Shown here: in pieces, positions 16,326 through 17,227 of the stretch | How positions within the stretch are numbered: position 1 is the first letter of the stretch | Layout: each line of letters begins with the position of its first letter | Assembly (NCBI GenBank): GCA_001873285.1 | Contig: MNYV01000037.1 | Span: 1-17,227 of the forward strand | DNA: 17,227 nucleotides | Source: Nitrospirae bacterium CG2_30_53_67 | GTDB lineage: Bacteria > CG2-30-53-67 | Reading direction: 5' to 3' | Notes under the pieces: model-generated | What the model was told of the DNA's origin: nothing | The model's database searches: none | What the model saw: the letters and a program-made list of their open reading frames with translations, nothing else | Made by a program: the position numbers and the translations under genes

Positions 16326-16354
16326 ATAATACCCGAGAAGTGATGCTCCCGCAA
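16326..16354 (-). promoter_or_regulatory. Sigma-70-type promoter for the flavoprotein/formate dehydrogenase cluster
   Basis: On the minus strand, TTGCGG (16349-16354) and TATTAT (16326-16331) are separated by exactly 17 bp. The predicted start near 16319 gives a leader of about 30 nt carrying GAGG before the ATG at 16289. The -35 match is only partial. Confidence 0.5.
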
Positions 16355-16392
16355 ATGCCCCGAAATGAATTCAACGCCTCGATTTCCCCAAA

Positions 16393-16405
16393 GGTGTCAG
16401 ACACC
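16393..16405. repeat. Short palindrome bordering the CRISPR array
   Basis: GGTGTCAGACACC is a 13-nt palindrome about one central A, followed by AATTT. Similar palindromes are common dispersed REP-like elements in bacterial genomes. It lies 8 bp outside the first degenerate CRISPR repeat. Confidence 0.4.
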
Positions 16406-16413
16406 AATTTCCC

Positions 16414-17227
16414 ACTTCAATCCTTGTTTTCATGGATGGCCCTCTCAACAAAGTCAGAAGTCAGAAGTGAGAAGTCAGAAGAAAGGTTTCAATCCTTGTT
16501 TTCATGGATGGCCCTCTCAACAAAGTCAGAAGTCAGAAGTGAGAAGTCAGAAGAAAGGTTTCAATCCTTGTTTTCAAAGTTTCAATCGTGGCAACGAGTT
16601 TCAATCCTTGTTTTCATGGATGGCCCTCTTCAACTCGGTACGGAGGCTCACGAACAGCCCATTCTACGCCGTTTCAATCCTTGTTTTCATGGATGGCCCT
16701 CTTCAACCGACAACGGGAGTCAGGCCCAAAGAGGTATATTTGTTTCAATCCTTGTTTTCATGGATGGCCCTCTTCAACACACACTCGACTCTCAGATCAC
16801 TATTGAGCTTTTTCGTTTCAATCCTTGTTTTCATGGATGGCCCTCTTCAACCGGCAATGACATATATACGGACGTAGAGGAATTCTGGTTTCAATCCTTG
16901 TTTTCATGGATGGCCCTCTTCAACGAACTCTCCGGGGATTTGTGAAGGATCAATCCGCCTGTTTCAATCCTTGTTTTCATGGATGGCCCTCTTCAACCGT
17001 TCGGCATATTCCGCCTCCGAAAGCGGAATATACCGTTTCAATCCTTGTTTTCATGGATGGCCCTCTTCAACCCAGATAAGATCATCTACGAGGATATGCA
17101 GTATCTTTTGTTTCAATCCTTGTTTTCATGGATGGCCCTCTTCAACGAAGATGATCGGAGAGAGGGTTAAAAAGCTCGGGATGTTTCAATCCTTGTTTTC
17201 ATGGATGGCCCTCTTCAACACGCCCAG
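16414..17227 (-). CRISPR. CRISPR array, 12 repeats visible, runs off the right edge
   Basis: The full repeat is 37 nt, starting GTTTCAATCCTTG and ending GGCCCTCTTCAAC on the plus strand. Complete copies begin at 16598, 16671, 16742, 16815, 16888, 16961, 17035, 17110 and 17183. Copies at 16414 and 16486 lack one T near the end, the first also has AC for GT at its start, and the one at 16558 keeps only 19 nt. Unique spacers between complete repeats are 34 to 38 nt. Read on the minus strand, each repeat ends GGATTGAAAC, the usual 3' end that yields the 8-nt crRNA handle, so transcription likely runs right to left. The degenerate copies then sit at the leader-distal end, as expected, and the leader should lie beyond the right edge. 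No cas gene is in the window, so the subtype is not assigned; the handle is common in types I-A, I-B and III. Confidence 0.95.
16450..16557. repeat. Duplicated low-complexity spacer unit in the CRISPR array
   Basis: The spacers at 16450-16485 and 16522-16557 are identical 36-mers built from AGTCAGA-like heptads (AGTCAGAAGTCAGAAGTGAG and onward), and the repeat between them (16486-16521) carries the same single-base deletion as its neighbour. This indicates a tandem duplication of one 72-bp repeat-spacer unit. Confidence 0.9.

Noticed and set aside
16340-16945. Open frames in the CRISPR array encoding repeated FQSLFSWMAL- or FNPCFHGWPSS-like peptides
   Set aside because: The peptide repeats are just the CRISPR repeat translated in different frames; the array structure explains them fully.

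Overview
The window looks like a piece of an anaerobic, sulfur-metabolising bacterium, most likely Desulfobacterota (deltaproteobacteria-like) or a metagenomic relative. It carries dissimilatory sulfite reductase genes, a selenocysteine-containing Tat-exported formate dehydrogenase with a NrfD/HybB-type membrane subunit, many short palindromic intergenic repeats and a CRISPR array. The exact taxon cannot be fixed from sequence reading alone. I saw no rRNA, tRNA or cas gene.

Layout, left to right. (1) 1-1135: palindromic repeats, then a degraded group II intron on the minus strand. Its reverse transcriptase has an internal deletion plus a frame shift, but domain V and domain VI can still be read. 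(2) 1177-1249: a large hairpin that follows (3) a compact minus-strand operon, dsrA-dsrB-dsrL (5474 down to 1282). Sulfite reductase is paired directly with its presumed NAD(P)H-linked electron-transfer flavoprotein. A perfect TGTGA-N6-TCACA palindrome lies about 155 bp upstream of dsrA. (4) 5475-6239: a long intergenic region with that palindrome, a MITE-like element with 24-bp inverted ends and nested hairpins, a perfect 24-bp AT-rich palindrome, and a sigma-54-type promoter that fixes the start of (5) a plus-strand lipoprotein (6240-8462). This protein joins LVIVD-like beta-propeller repeats, seven Asp-rich calcium-binding thrombospondin-3-type units and a C-terminal cyclophilin. (6) 8493-16289: a minus-strand cluster that reads, in transcription order, thioredoxin-reductase-like flavoprotein, fdnG-like selenoprotein (Sec at 14738-14740 with a SECIS-like hairpin), fdnH-like iron-sulfur subunit, NrfD/HybB-like quinone-side subunit and an MFS exporter. 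A plausible sigma-70-type promoter lies just before the flavoprotein gene. (7) 16414 to the right edge: a CRISPR array with 37-nt repeats. Its degenerate, duplicated end faces the flavoprotein gene and the array runs off the window.

Working together: formate would be oxidised outside the membrane by FdnGH and electrons passed through the NrfD-like subunit to quinone. DsrAB in the cytoplasm would exchange electrons with NAD(P)H through DsrL. Whether DsrABL runs in the reductive direction (sulfite, thiosulfate or sulfur respiration, or disproportionation) or the oxidative one is not settled by the window. The formate dehydrogenase favours reduction, while many DsrA residues look close to the oxidative-type family.
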